Positions 14,540 through 22,703 of a DNA stretch of 36,813 nt are shown in pieces; positions within the stretch are counted from its first letter, which is position 1, and every line of letters begins with the position of its first letter. The translations under genes were made by a program, and so were the position numbers. The stretch comes from a virus. Where the stretch lies: the IMG/VR virus record IMGVR_UViG_3300022929_000082, positions 1-36,813 of that record. The stretch is one strand, 5' to 3'. The notes below the pieces were generated by a model. The model saw only the letters and a program-made list of their open reading frames with translations, was not told the origin of the DNA and did not search any database.

Positions 14540-15145
14540 TTATATCCTCGCTATGTAAGATGTTTTCTTCAAGTTATCTTTTAGTTTTTTACCAGTAGAA
14601 CCTGCTACGTTGTGTTCTGAAAGTAACTCATCCCAAACCTGATCCGCAGCTGCATTTGCTATTGCAGCAACATCATCGGGTGTAATCGCAACCGCAACTG
14701 CTTCTACCGTAATCAGATCAACAATGTTAGATCTAACCAATGATACTGAAACACCTTCTGCAAAATAGAACGGTGTTTCTCCTGCTTCTCGTGTATATAG
14801 GTTTCCTTCAATTGTTAATGTATAGGAGTTCTTTGACGCAAAAGGTTGTATTCTCCATCCGTTTTCAAGGAAGTATGTAACGCCAAGATCTCTATCATCT
14901 GTAATCGGGTCACCACCAACAGCTGTAAATGCCTTTGGCCATACAACAGGAAGCGGCGATTCTGTCGAAAATTGCGACCACTCTTTCCAAGCGGAATACA
15001 AATCAGATTTAACGTCTAACGTGGTTATCCCTTCATTTATATAAATGTTTCGGTTAGCGCCGTCAAAGGCAACCTTTTGGTTTGGGAATCCTAATACCGG
15101 ATCCCAATTCCAATTGGTGCCATATTGGTGATGAATAAATGCCAT
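14540..15145 (-). CDS. Phage structural protein of the WKEW type
   Basis: The 201-aa protein begins with a hydrophobic beta-rich part and contains ITTLDVKSDLYSAWKEW, AVGGDPITDD and YFLENGWRIQP, then SYTLTIEGNLY, followed by a short helical tail with AAADQVWDELLSEHNV. This arrangement is widespread in tailed phages near virion structural genes, but no precise role is known to me. Its start shares a base with the preceding 822-aa stop (TAATG), so the two are translationally coupled. It is the last member of the accessory cassette before the prohead-core genes. Confidence 0.7.
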   Translation of the reverse strand: MAFIHHQYGTNWNWDPVLGFPNQKVAFDGANRNIYINEGITTLDVKSDLYSAWKEWSQFSTESPLPVVWPKAFTAVGGDPITDDRDLGVTYFLENGWRIQPFASKNSYTLTIEGNLYTREAGETPFYFAEGVSVSLVRSNIVDLITVEAVAVAITPDDVAAIANAAADQVWDELLSEHNVAGSTGKKLKDNLKKTSYIARI

Positions 15146-17613
15146 TACTGATTAAGTTCTTTCCACACAACGTTGAATGTTATGTAAGTTCGATCAGGTG
15201 CAGATGGTTGTGATCCACCTGGCTGGAACCCAAGATCGTCTCCACCGATTGGATTGTACATAAACGTCCAAACAGGAGAAGCTGGAGGTTCACCTTCAAT
15301 GTTACCTTCATCTGCTAAATCATATGCAGGATTGCTCCAACCAGAAGAACTGTATGCATTCAAAGAGGTCTTATAATCTAATGGGTATGCATTAACACCG
15401 TTCTTAGTAATCGAAGTCAGTGTGGTACTCAACAATGATGCTCCAGAACTGTTCTTAACTGTGAATGCGGTGCCACCCGCAATACCAGTATCCAACCCTA
15501 CGTTGTCACGTCCTTCGAGATATATTTGACCTGCGTCGGAGTCATAGTCAAGAACCAGAGCACTAAATCCTGACACTTGTGCGCTGTCTTGATTGCTTGG
15601 TGAAATATTGTTAATTCCCAACGGTACAATAGAAGGTGTGAAATTAATAATTCGAGTATCACGGTCATCTTCGAGCAATGACACACCACCCGCATCACTG
15701 TCGTACAACCAAGAATCGTTACTTGACAAGAAAGACAAATAGAAGTTTTTGTTCAGTAGTGTTTCGGGGCCATTGGTTTCCGTAATATCTTTGAACTGAA
15801 TCACTTGCTTGTCTTCGAAATAGTGAACGTTTCCACCTCGTTCTGGGTCTTGACCAACTTGTATCTCAACACGATTTACGCCACGACTATATCGATCTGT
15901 TTGACCAAAAATATCTTGCAGAGGTTGTTTGCGTCTTGATAGTCCTACTTCTGTATTAGGTCTTACCGAACCCCATTGAATACCGTCAAACAATTTTTCT
16001 AAGTTGACATCACACACACCATCCCGAATTGGTGCTCGTATAATTTCTGGACCGTGACCAATGTGATGCCCTTTGGCATCGTATACAGCACGAATACCAT
16101 CTTGTTGTGTAAATGAATCACCATCTCTTTGTATCGTAGTGTAACTGGGTGTTTCCCATTTTTCTCCTCGAAGAATACACTTCAAGAACACACGCAGTTC
16201 GCCATCTGGGAAAGTTCCGTCATTGTTAAAACAATTGAGACGAATTTGTTCTGGTGCATACAGAGAGTGGTTATCTTGTCCGGCGGCAGGAAAACCAGCA
16301 GGGTATTCGGAAACCGGACGCATTGAGGTGATGTAATAAGCACCCTGCGTATATGGAACACCCGCAGTAGTTACTTTGTTATCAATCATGAATGTTTCAT
16401 CAATAGAACTTGGCTTTCCCAATTCTTGAATGGGGTCAGTTTGAGCATCTGTCCAAACACCAGCGCCCAATGCATAGAAATAATCAGCAGTATCTTCTGT
16501 CGGCGCAGACGTTCTCTTAGTTGCCCAACAAATAGGTCTTGCATTCAACCCGATAGCATTTGTTTGCCATCCGATGTCGGTTCGATTACTCATATCCATT
16601 TCATGACAGATGATTCGTTCACCGTTGATGATAATACCCCAACGAATAGAACCTCCACCCAAGTTTTGATAATCGTAGAAATATTGGTTTGCCGCTGTGA
16701 CATCAAGGGTTACACCTGATCTGTTGCCATTACCGCCAGCGCCATCCAGACGATCTCCATTCCAATTTGATTGTGGTATAACGGTTTCTGTCTGAACCCC
16801 GTCAAAAGTCCTACGATGTACGACAGAGAGACCTGACCCAGTGAGACGGAACATAAACCCGTCAGTTGCATCAAATGGGCCCCAGTTTCTCACACAGGTT
16901 GCTTTACCAGCATCAGGAATCATGGTTCCCATAATAACGAAGATACCAGAACCATACGTTAACGGGTGATAAAGGTGTGAGGTGTTTGTTGCAAGATCAT
17001 TGATAGCACCGCCACCAAGATTACCTTCTAAACCAAGACGTATCCATTTCTTACCTGAGTCCCATACAGCAGTGCCAGAACCCAAGAGAGAGTTTGCAAA
17101 TTGCGAGGGCATTGCATCAACGTCGAAAACATAATTAGCAAGAACCTTTGAGTTAGCAATACGTAACTGACCATATGCCGCAAGTTCTGGTTGTCCTTCT
17201 GAGAATCTAATGCTTGCCGCACCGAAACGGTCAATCTCTAAGCCGTACTCTGGGTTGTCGTACCCCATAATGTGGGTAGTTGGTACGTATACGTCATATG
17301 CTTCAACGACTGTACCTACGTTGGTTACACCGTCCGGTGCTGTTATTGTTTTACCGACAGCAGGAACTGTATTTTCAAACTTTGCTGTTTTGTTGTAGTG
17401 TATTGCTAAAATACCAGTTCCATCGCCTTTGTCATATACACCGTGAACGTGAATCATACCGAAATCGGAAACGGTATACATTGATCCAATCTTCCAAATA
17501 TGACCAACCAAAGTACCGCCTGCGGTAAATGCTATTTCGGCAGTATGTATCATGTACAGGCGATCGCCCGTACTCTCCGGTGGTATTCTGGTGTATCTTT
17601 TTTCGCCTGTCAT
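15145..17613 (-). CDS. Large virion structural protein of unknown role (822 aa)
   Basis: The 822-aa protein is rich in Gly, Asn, Thr and aromatic residues and has no membrane or enzymatic motif that I can identify. Notable parts are YGLEIDRFGAASIRFSEGQP near 122-141, AYGQLRIANSKVLANYVFD near 146-164, and a middle region (about 230-370) with alternating strands resembling carbohydrate- or ligand-binding beta sandwiches. Around 530-600, RREK-poor linkers and RRKQPLQDIFGQTDRYS precede beta-rich repeats containing 'DSDAG' twice (near 643 and 693). It has its own exact late promoter (17647). A virion surface role is inferred from composition and neighbours. Confidence 0.65.
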   Translation of the reverse strand: MTGEKRYTRIPPESTGDRLYMIHTAEIAFTAGGTLVGHIWKIGSMYTVSDFGMIHVHGVYDKGDGTGILAIHYNKTAKFENTVPAVGKTITAPDGVTNVGTVVEAYDVYVPTTHIMGYDNPEYGLEIDRFGAASIRFSEGQPELAAYGQLRIANSKVLANYVFDVDAMPSQFANSLLGSGTAVWDSGKKWIRLGLEGNLGGGAINDLATNTSHLYHPLTYGSGIFVIMGTMIPDAGKATCVRNWGPFDATDGFMFRLTGSGLSVVHRRTFDGVQTETVIPQSNWNGDRLDGAGGNGNRSGVTLDVTAANQYFYDYQNLGGGSIRWGIIINGERIICHEMDMSNRTDIGWQTNAIGLNARPICWATKRTSAPTEDTADYFYALGAGVWTDAQTDPIQELGKPSSIDETFMIDNKVTTAGVPYTQGAYYITSMRPVSEYPAGFPAAGQDNHSLYAPEQIRLNCFNNDGTFPDGELRVFLKCILRGEKWETPSYTTIQRDGDSFTQQDGIRAVYDAKGHHIGHGPEIIRAPIRDGVCDVNLEKLFDGIQWGSVRPNTEVGLSRRKQPLQDIFGQTDRYSRGVNRVEIQVGQDPERGGNVHYFEDKQVIQFKDITETNGPETLLNKNFYLSFLSSNDSWLYDSDAGGVSLLEDDRDTRIINFTPSIVPLGINNISPSNQDSAQVSGFSALVLDYDSDAGQIYLEGRDNVGLDTGIAGGTAFTVKNSSGASLLSTTLTSITKNGVNAYPLDYKTSLNAYSSSGWSNPAYDLADEGNIEGEPPASPVWTFMYNPIGGDDLGFQPGGSQPSAPDRTYITFNVVWKELNQ

Positions 17614-17646
17614 TTTAGATCCTGTTAAATTCGGTTGTTATCTTTC

Positions 17647-17654
17647 TATTTATA
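17647..17654 (-). promoter_or_regulatory. T4-type late promoter for the 822-aa gene
   Basis: An exact TATAAATA on the minus strand overlaps the last codons and stop of the 641-aa gene, 33 bp before the 822-aa start codon. It probably also serves the coupled 201-aa gene and the 67-like gene. Confidence 0.65.
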
Positions 17655-19575
17655 CTTCAAACGCATCGAAGTTTCTGTCAACAACTTGTGACAATGGAAA
17701 CGAATTGTTTGTTGATGAGATTGTTTGATTCAATTGGTAAATGGGTAGACTACCCACTCTGAATGCTAAGATGTCTACTACTGTGCCCGTTGAAACCTCA
17801 AAGGTATATGAAGCATCTACTTTTTCTACTGTGACTGTTTCGCCTGGAGAGTCTATTATATCGGATAATTTACTAGTCGAAGATGCAACGTCAGTAACGT
17901 TGATTGCCGATGCCGTGGGCGTGCCCACTACCGTATAGGTATCAAAAATCTTAAGATCATTTCTTTGGGTTACTCGAACTTGGTCACCATCTACCAGATT
18001 CATCGTCGTGAAATCTGTCGTACCTGTTCTAAGTATTTGTGTTATATTTGCACCGCCACCAGTGTCTAACTCGATGTCTGTTCCTGTGACTGCTGAAAGA
18101 ACATCTTCATCAAACAATGTGGTGGGTGATGCTACCGCAGATGAATAGGGTGATGGGTTTTGTAGAACTGAAACTTCTGTGTTGCCTAGAAGACCAGAGA
18201 CTGTTGCAGTCACCGCAAAGACTACTGTTGTAGTCGATGAAGCGGCATTACGTACCGTAACGTTAGTGCCACCGACAATGTTAATTGTTACTGCTCCACC
18301 AGAGTTGTTGAATACCATCGCATCGGTGCTACCGCTTGCTGGTGTATTGTTTGTGCCTGGATTTGCAGTTGAGTAACCAGAAAAATTCCAATCGGTAAAT
18401 GTATATGTACCCGCCGCAGTAATCTCAACACCATGACCAGTACCATCACTGGTAAATGTCAAATTTGTCTGATTAGTTGAGTTGCCAGAAGCATCAAGTA
18501 AAATTGCACCATTGGCATTACGACTACCATTAATTGAACAATTCGTAACAGTAATTGTTGAGAAATCTATTTGCCCACAGTTAATAAATGTGCTATTAAG
18601 TACTTGTCGAGTTGTTCCACCTGTAACTGGCCACGAGATTGTTCCCATGTCAATATACTGTGTGTCTTGAATGTCCACGATGTCCATGTTATTATTAGTA
18701 TAATCCCAGATAGCAGGTTCACCCGAAGATACAAGTACGCAGTTGTTTAAGACAAAAGAGTTGATGCCTGTTGTATTGCCTATCGTTCTAAAAATAAAAT
18801 GACCCGTTCCTAACTGTTGACCATCGAAATAAATCTGAGAGTCACTTTGTTCAAAGTATGAATCCGATGTTCCTGCATCACCCCATTCCATAGACGCATA
18901 AAGTGTGAATGATGAACCAACACCTCTACCGAATAACCCCCATCCACCCGTTGAAGGGTTATCATCCTGTGTTTGTAATGCGTCTAAAGTTATAGGTGTA
19001 CCAGATGTTCCTCCATCAATTGTAAACGCATAAGACCCGTTGTTGATGAAGGTCATTCTATCAAGGAATAAGTTATCAACATTACCACGAGCGGCAATAG
19101 CGTGAATTGAACCATAACCCACCGAACCTATTGCAGTAAATGTTGGTGCACCATTACCTCGATGTTGAATTACGGTGAGACCTGCTCGGTTTGAGACATC
19201 TAATCTCAAACAGTAGAACTGCTTTCCTATTACTAGTCCGGGGTTATCGTTACCACCGATAACATACCCTTGGTTTGGATCATTGTTAGCGTCACCATTT
19301 CCCAAAACAACTTGCATTCCATCAAGTGCTTCAGTTTGAACTAGGTTGTCTTTAACAATAACCCAAACAGTGGCATCGGACAAATCTAAGTTAAGGTTTG
19401 TTCCCGCTGAATTTTGATGTGCAATCAAAAATTCTTGAGCATTTGAAAACTGAGCAGAAATACTAGAAGTGCCTTCATAGAAGATTTCTGTATCGACAGC
19501 GCCCACATCAGAACCATCGAATTCACCTGTAGGTCCTTCGCAGTTATTGATTTGTGTTCGGTTATCGACAGCCAT
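17650..19575 (-). CDS. Beta-rich, possibly beta-helical virion protein (641 aa)
   Basis: The 641-aa protein is low in Lys and rich in Asn, Thr, Ser and Gly. Residues from about 190 to 460 show short repeating strand-turn units such as INSFVLNNCVLVSS, RQVLNSTFINCG, TVTNCSING and YTFTDWNFSG. This is the look of right-handed parallel beta-helix proteins such as phage appendages and polysaccharide-binding fibres. No catalytic residues of a lyase can be assigned. The C-terminal part (about 480-640) resembles strand modules of the neighbouring 903-aa protein. It begins at the base after the 96-aa stop; no late promoter is seen directly in front of it. Confidence 0.6.
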   Translation of the reverse strand: MAVDNRTQINNCEGPTGEFDGSDVGAVDTEIFYEGTSSISAQFSNAQEFLIAHQNSAGTNLNLDLSDATVWVIVKDNLVQTEALDGMQVVLGNGDANNDPNQGYVIGGNDNPGLVIGKQFYCLRLDVSNRAGLTVIQHRGNGAPTFTAIGSVGYGSIHAIAARGNVDNLFLDRMTFINNGSYAFTIDGGTSGTPITLDALQTQDDNPSTGGWGLFGRGVGSSFTLYASMEWGDAGTSDSYFEQSDSQIYFDGQQLGTGHFIFRTIGNTTGINSFVLNNCVLVSSGEPAIWDYTNNNMDIVDIQDTQYIDMGTISWPVTGGTTRQVLNSTFINCGQIDFSTITVTNCSINGSRNANGAILLDASGNSTNQTNLTFTSDGTGHGVEITAAGTYTFTDWNFSGYSTANPGTNNTPASGSTDAMVFNNSGGAVTINIVGGTNVTVRNAASSTTTVVFAVTATVSGLLGNTEVSVLQNPSPYSSAVASPTTLFDEDVLSAVTGTDIELDTGGGANITQILRTGTTDFTTMNLVDGDQVRVTQRNDLKIFDTYTVVGTPTASAINVTDVASSTSKLSDIIDSPGETVTVEKVDASYTFEVSTGTVVDILAFRVGSLPIYQLNQTISSTNNSFPLSQVVDRNFDAFEV

Positions 19576-19866
19576 TTAGTCCTCTAAATCCAATGCAGTC
19601 TTAACTGCTTGTGACAGTTTCTCTGCACCTTCTGCTTGACGTTTCTCTTCCATTTCTTTTTTGTAAGCAAGAACTTCTTCGATTTCAAATTCCCACGAAG
19701 AATCGGGGTTGCCGTCCACAAACTGGACAGTACCGTCATCATTGTATATCATATCGGTAGGAGTAACGTAGTGTGCTGTTAGATTATCACAGGATTGTGA
19801 TTTCATTAGAAGCTCGTCTTCGGTTAAAGACAAAATCCCAGCTGCATTAGAAATTGATATTCTCAT
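19576..19866 (-). CDS. Small structural-cassette protein (96 aa)
   Basis: The 96-aa acidic protein has a mixed N-terminal half (NAAGILSLTEDELLM, then AHYVTPTDMIYNDDGTVQF) and a helical C-terminal half with EVLAYKKEMEEKRQAEGAEK. No family is recognised. It is the first gene after the terminator at 19882-19908 and abuts the 641-aa gene, so it may be a small partner or chaperone of that protein; this is inference. The ribosome-binding site (AAGGATAA) is acceptable. Confidence 0.65.
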   Translation of the reverse strand: MRISISNAAGILSLTEDELLMKSQSCDNLTAHYVTPTDMIYNDDGTVQFVDGNPDSSWEFEIEEVLAYKKEMEEKRQAEGAEKLSQAVKTALDLED

Positions 19867-19881
19867 AATTTATCCTTTAGT

Positions 19882-19908
19882 AAAAAAGTGGGGGGAGAGA
19901 CTCCCCCC
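19882..19908 (-). terminator. GC-rich intrinsic terminator after the 903-aa gene
   Basis: An 8-bp stem (GGGGGGAG / CTCCCCCC) with a 3-nt loop is followed on the transcribed strand by AC and a run of six T (19882-19887). It lies in the 57-bp gap between the 903-aa gene and the 96-aa gene. Confidence 0.85.
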
Positions 19909-19923
19909 GTTCACGTTTATTTA

Positions 19924-22635
19924 TTAAGGCGCGTAGTTTCTTTCGAGCGGGGCAATGACCGAGAAGTCTTGACCAGACGCATCAGCAATTGTAAAGTTTG
20001 ATGATATCCATTGTGCTTTATCCGTTCCTACCGCACGAATTGTGACAGGTACCTCAGTTTCAGTAATTCTGTCTTCTTCTGCACCTTGGTTGGGTTGGGT
20101 ATTAGCAGTGTATGCAAACGACCACTCATACTTACTATCAGCGTTCAAAGCCGGAGTACCAACTCCACTCGCAAGAGTTCCTTGAATTTCATTGTTCGTA
20201 GAATCCAAAACAATGACCGCATCAGGCGAATCGACAGGGTTGAACCGTAAGAATCCAGTTGCTGTCTGACTTGTTGCATAACCACCCTGATTAGACAAAT
20301 CGTCAATATATGATACATTTATCACATCACCACCACCAGCAGAAACACCGTTAGTTACTTTAAATACGCCGTCTAGTCCAGCATTAGTGAATCCGGTAAA
20401 CTTCATATATGAATCAGTGTCGATGTCGTATGTGAAGTTTCCTGCATCACGAGTAATAGTACCAACACCCGTTGCGTTACCCGAATAAGTCAACCCTGTT
20501 GAAGCCGCTTCTTCGTGTTGTTGAGTGTAAGTAAAGAACATGGTGAAGGATGCAGCTGCATCTGCCAGTAAGTTACTTGTTGCAAGATCACCAAAGGAAA
20601 TGAATCCAGTTGCAATTTTCGGAAACGATTCAAGGTCGCCATCATTGTCACGGAGTTTAACATTACCAATTACACCACTTGGCCAGTTGTAGAACAGTAC
20701 ACCAGTACCATCTGTGACAGTTGCTCTATCTAAGTTACCGACACCCCATTGCGCAGAATTTGGCGTTAGAAGGTTTACTGATTCAAGAACAAGACCAACA
20801 AACTTCAACATGGCATCAGAAGTCTTACCATTCTGGGTTCCAGTGTTACCAGCTTCAATATCTGAATCAAAATCAATAGAACCACTCTGACGTAATTGAT
20901 ATTGTACCCAAGAGTATAATTCTTTCAGAGTCAATTGACCATTTGCAGAAGAACCATCTCGTGCATTAATTGTAACACCGAATGATGAGTTTGCATTATT
21001 CAAGTCAGTAGTAAAGTACTGTCCTGATACTTGATCCAAGTTATGGAATATGATGTGAGGTCCGTTAATAAACTTAACGTCTTCAGCGCCAGCAGTTGTT
21101 ACTTGGATTGCTTTATTTAATGTGATTGTCGTCGCGTCATCTACAGAGTCTACTCTTGTACCACCAGCAAAAATTTCATTACCTCCAATTTGTTCACTGT
21201 ATACATATGAACCCGCAATAATACCTGTGGTGTCGCCAACATTCAAAGTTGTTCCACTGTTTACACCAGTAATTGTCGTATCAACAGTAACTGCATCATA
21301 CTTTTGACCAGCAGCATTGGCAGCTTCAATCTGTACGTCTGTAACTGTAGGAGTAACACCATCTGCAGCCAAATAATCAAGGTCAGTCGCTTCACTCAAT
21401 GGGAAACGATATACTTGGAAGTTAATGTTACCAGTACCAGTACCACCAGCATCTGGAATACCAATGTCTGGAGTGGAAGATTTACCGTAAGTCTTTCCTT
21501 CTGTTCTAATGAAAAGAGAAAGAACTTGATTAGAAAAATCACCAGCATCGTCAACTGCATTGTCTATTAAGATTGCTTCGTTAACTGGTCCAAGGAAGTC
21601 AAAGTCTACCGGAGTAGACCAAGCCGTTGTGGCACTATTATAGAAAGCATAGTAAACACGATCACCCATGAGTAACACTTCAGCACCGTCAAAGTCGCCG
21701 CCGTGTGCGGCACTCAAGGTAATTTGGTTTGCGCCGTCAATGCTTACTACTTTAGTGTTTGCAGGAATTGTGCCGGTTCCGGATAGTACTCGTACTTCCA
21801 TACCAACTGTAATGCCAGTAATAGTGTCTACCGCTAATGTTGTATCTGCGGTCGAATCAACCCCAGCTCCGATAGTTACTGTATCGATTGTACCCAGAGA
21901 AACAATACCAACATACTTTGGTCCATCAACTTCACCGACTGACAGTTCTTGCCAACCAGCATCTCTCAACAATTTTCTGTCGGTGTTCGTTTCCATTGTC
22001 CAGTCAAAACCAAATTCAAACTGTTCAGGAGTAATTGCAACAAGTGGAAAGGGGTATTCGATCAGGTGATTGACAACCAGAAGTTCTGTGGTGTTATCCA
22101 TAACAGGACTTGGTGTTTGGTCGAGTGTCATGCTGCTACCATCTGCCGCGACCGATACAACCGTTGCGAAACCTCCAGCAAGGGTACCAGAACCAGCAGA
22201 GATTGAAACTTTCATGCCAGGCAATATGTTTAATGAGTTACCTCTAGTAGACGCTTCACCTGTGGTGCCTGTGATTGCAACACCGTTGTAGGTGAACACA
22301 GTGCCTACCGTTGAGTCTGGAGAACCAATATCTGTCCAGTTAGCATCACCAGCAACTTTAATTTGATATTTTGTACCTGTGACCAATCCCGCAACATCTA
22401 CATCAATAGAAACATCGTCAAAGGTAACTGTTGTTCCTGAGCTGCCTGCGATTGTAGATGTAAAATCTGTTAAACGCCAAACGTTCTTAAGGTAAGAGTA
22501 AAGTGCCTGTAACGATACACCATCGTCAGACAAAGTATTACCCGTCGTTGTTTTGGTTAAACCAATATCTCGGTTGGTGGTATCGATATCTACTTCTGTG
22601 CGATACAACCTTCCTGCACTTGTTATTTTTGCCAT
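19924..22635 (-). CDS. Modular virion structural protein (903 aa)
   Basis: The 903-aa protein contains a recognisable phage structural backbone: LQALYSYLKNVWR near 43-53, YPFPLVAITPEQFEF near 194-208, RKLLRDAGWQE near 220-230 and YVGIVSLG near 241-248. Segments appear to be inserted into it. One (about 78-126) reads like the small 'Y-x-I-x-x-x-G-D-x-x-W/F-T-x-I-G' module. Three (about 135-186, 262-324 and 457-521) share a pattern of G-[MS]-x-V, then a short Gly turn, a V-x-S-[IV] strand and ITL. The C-terminal half ends with a beta-rich domain. Function is unknown. It has an exact late promoter (22692) and is followed by two stop codons and a terminator, so it forms a single-gene late unit. 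Confidence 0.7.
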   Translation of the reverse strand: MAKITSAGRLYRTEVDIDTTNRDIGLTKTTTGNTLSDDGVSLQALYSYLKNVWRLTDFTSTIAGSSGTTVTFDDVSIDVDVAGLVTGTKYQIKVAGDANWTDIGSPDSTVGTVFTYNGVAITGTTGEASTRGNSLNILPGMKVSISAGSGTLAGGFATVVSVAADGSSMTLDQTPSPVMDNTTELLVVNHLIEYPFPLVAITPEQFEFGFDWTMETNTDRKLLRDAGWQELSVGEVDGPKYVGIVSLGTIDTVTIGAGVDSTADTTLAVDTITGITVGMEVRVLSGTGTIPANTKVVSIDGANQITLSAAHGGDFDGAEVLLMGDRVYYAFYNSATTAWSTPVDFDFLGPVNEAILIDNAVDDAGDFSNQVLSLFIRTEGKTYGKSSTPDIGIPDAGGTGTGNINFQVYRFPLSEATDLDYLAADGVTPTVTDVQIEAANAAGQKYDAVTVDTTITGVNSGTTLNVGDTTGIIAGSYVYSEQIGGNEIFAGGTRVDSVDDATTITLNKAIQVTTAGAEDVKFINGPHIIFHNLDQVSGQYFTTDLNNANSSFGVTINARDGSSANGQLTLKELYSWVQYQLRQSGSIDFDSDIEAGNTGTQNGKTSDAMLKFVGLVLESVNLLTPNSAQWGVGNLDRATVTDGTGVLFYNWPSGVIGNVKLRDNDGDLESFPKIATGFISFGDLATSNLLADAAASFTMFFTYTQQHEEAASTGLTYSGNATGVGTITRDAGNFTYDIDTDSYMKFTGFTNAGLDGVFKVTNGVSAGGGDVINVSYIDDLSNQGGYATSQTATGFLRFNPVDSPDAVIVLDSTNNEIQGTLASGVGTPALNADSKYEWSFAYTANTQPNQGAEEDRITETEVPVTIRAVGTDKAQWISSNFTIADASGQDFSVIAPLERNYAP

Positions 22636-22691
22636 TTAAATATTCTCCGTTTTTTTAAAATACTCAATTTAACATGACAAATGGTTACGTT

Positions 22692-22699
22692 TATTTATA
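22692..22699 (-). promoter_or_regulatory. T4-type late promoter for the 903-aa gene
   Basis: An exact TATAAATA lies on the minus strand, 56 bp before the start of the 903-aa gene and just after the collagen-like gene. Confidence 0.65.
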
Positions 22700-22703
22700 A
22701 GGA

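Noticed and set aside
19917-19925. AATAAATA-like octamer before the 96-aa gene
   Set aside because: It has one mismatch, comes from tandem stop codons TAA TAA, and lies upstream of a strong terminator that would stop its transcript.
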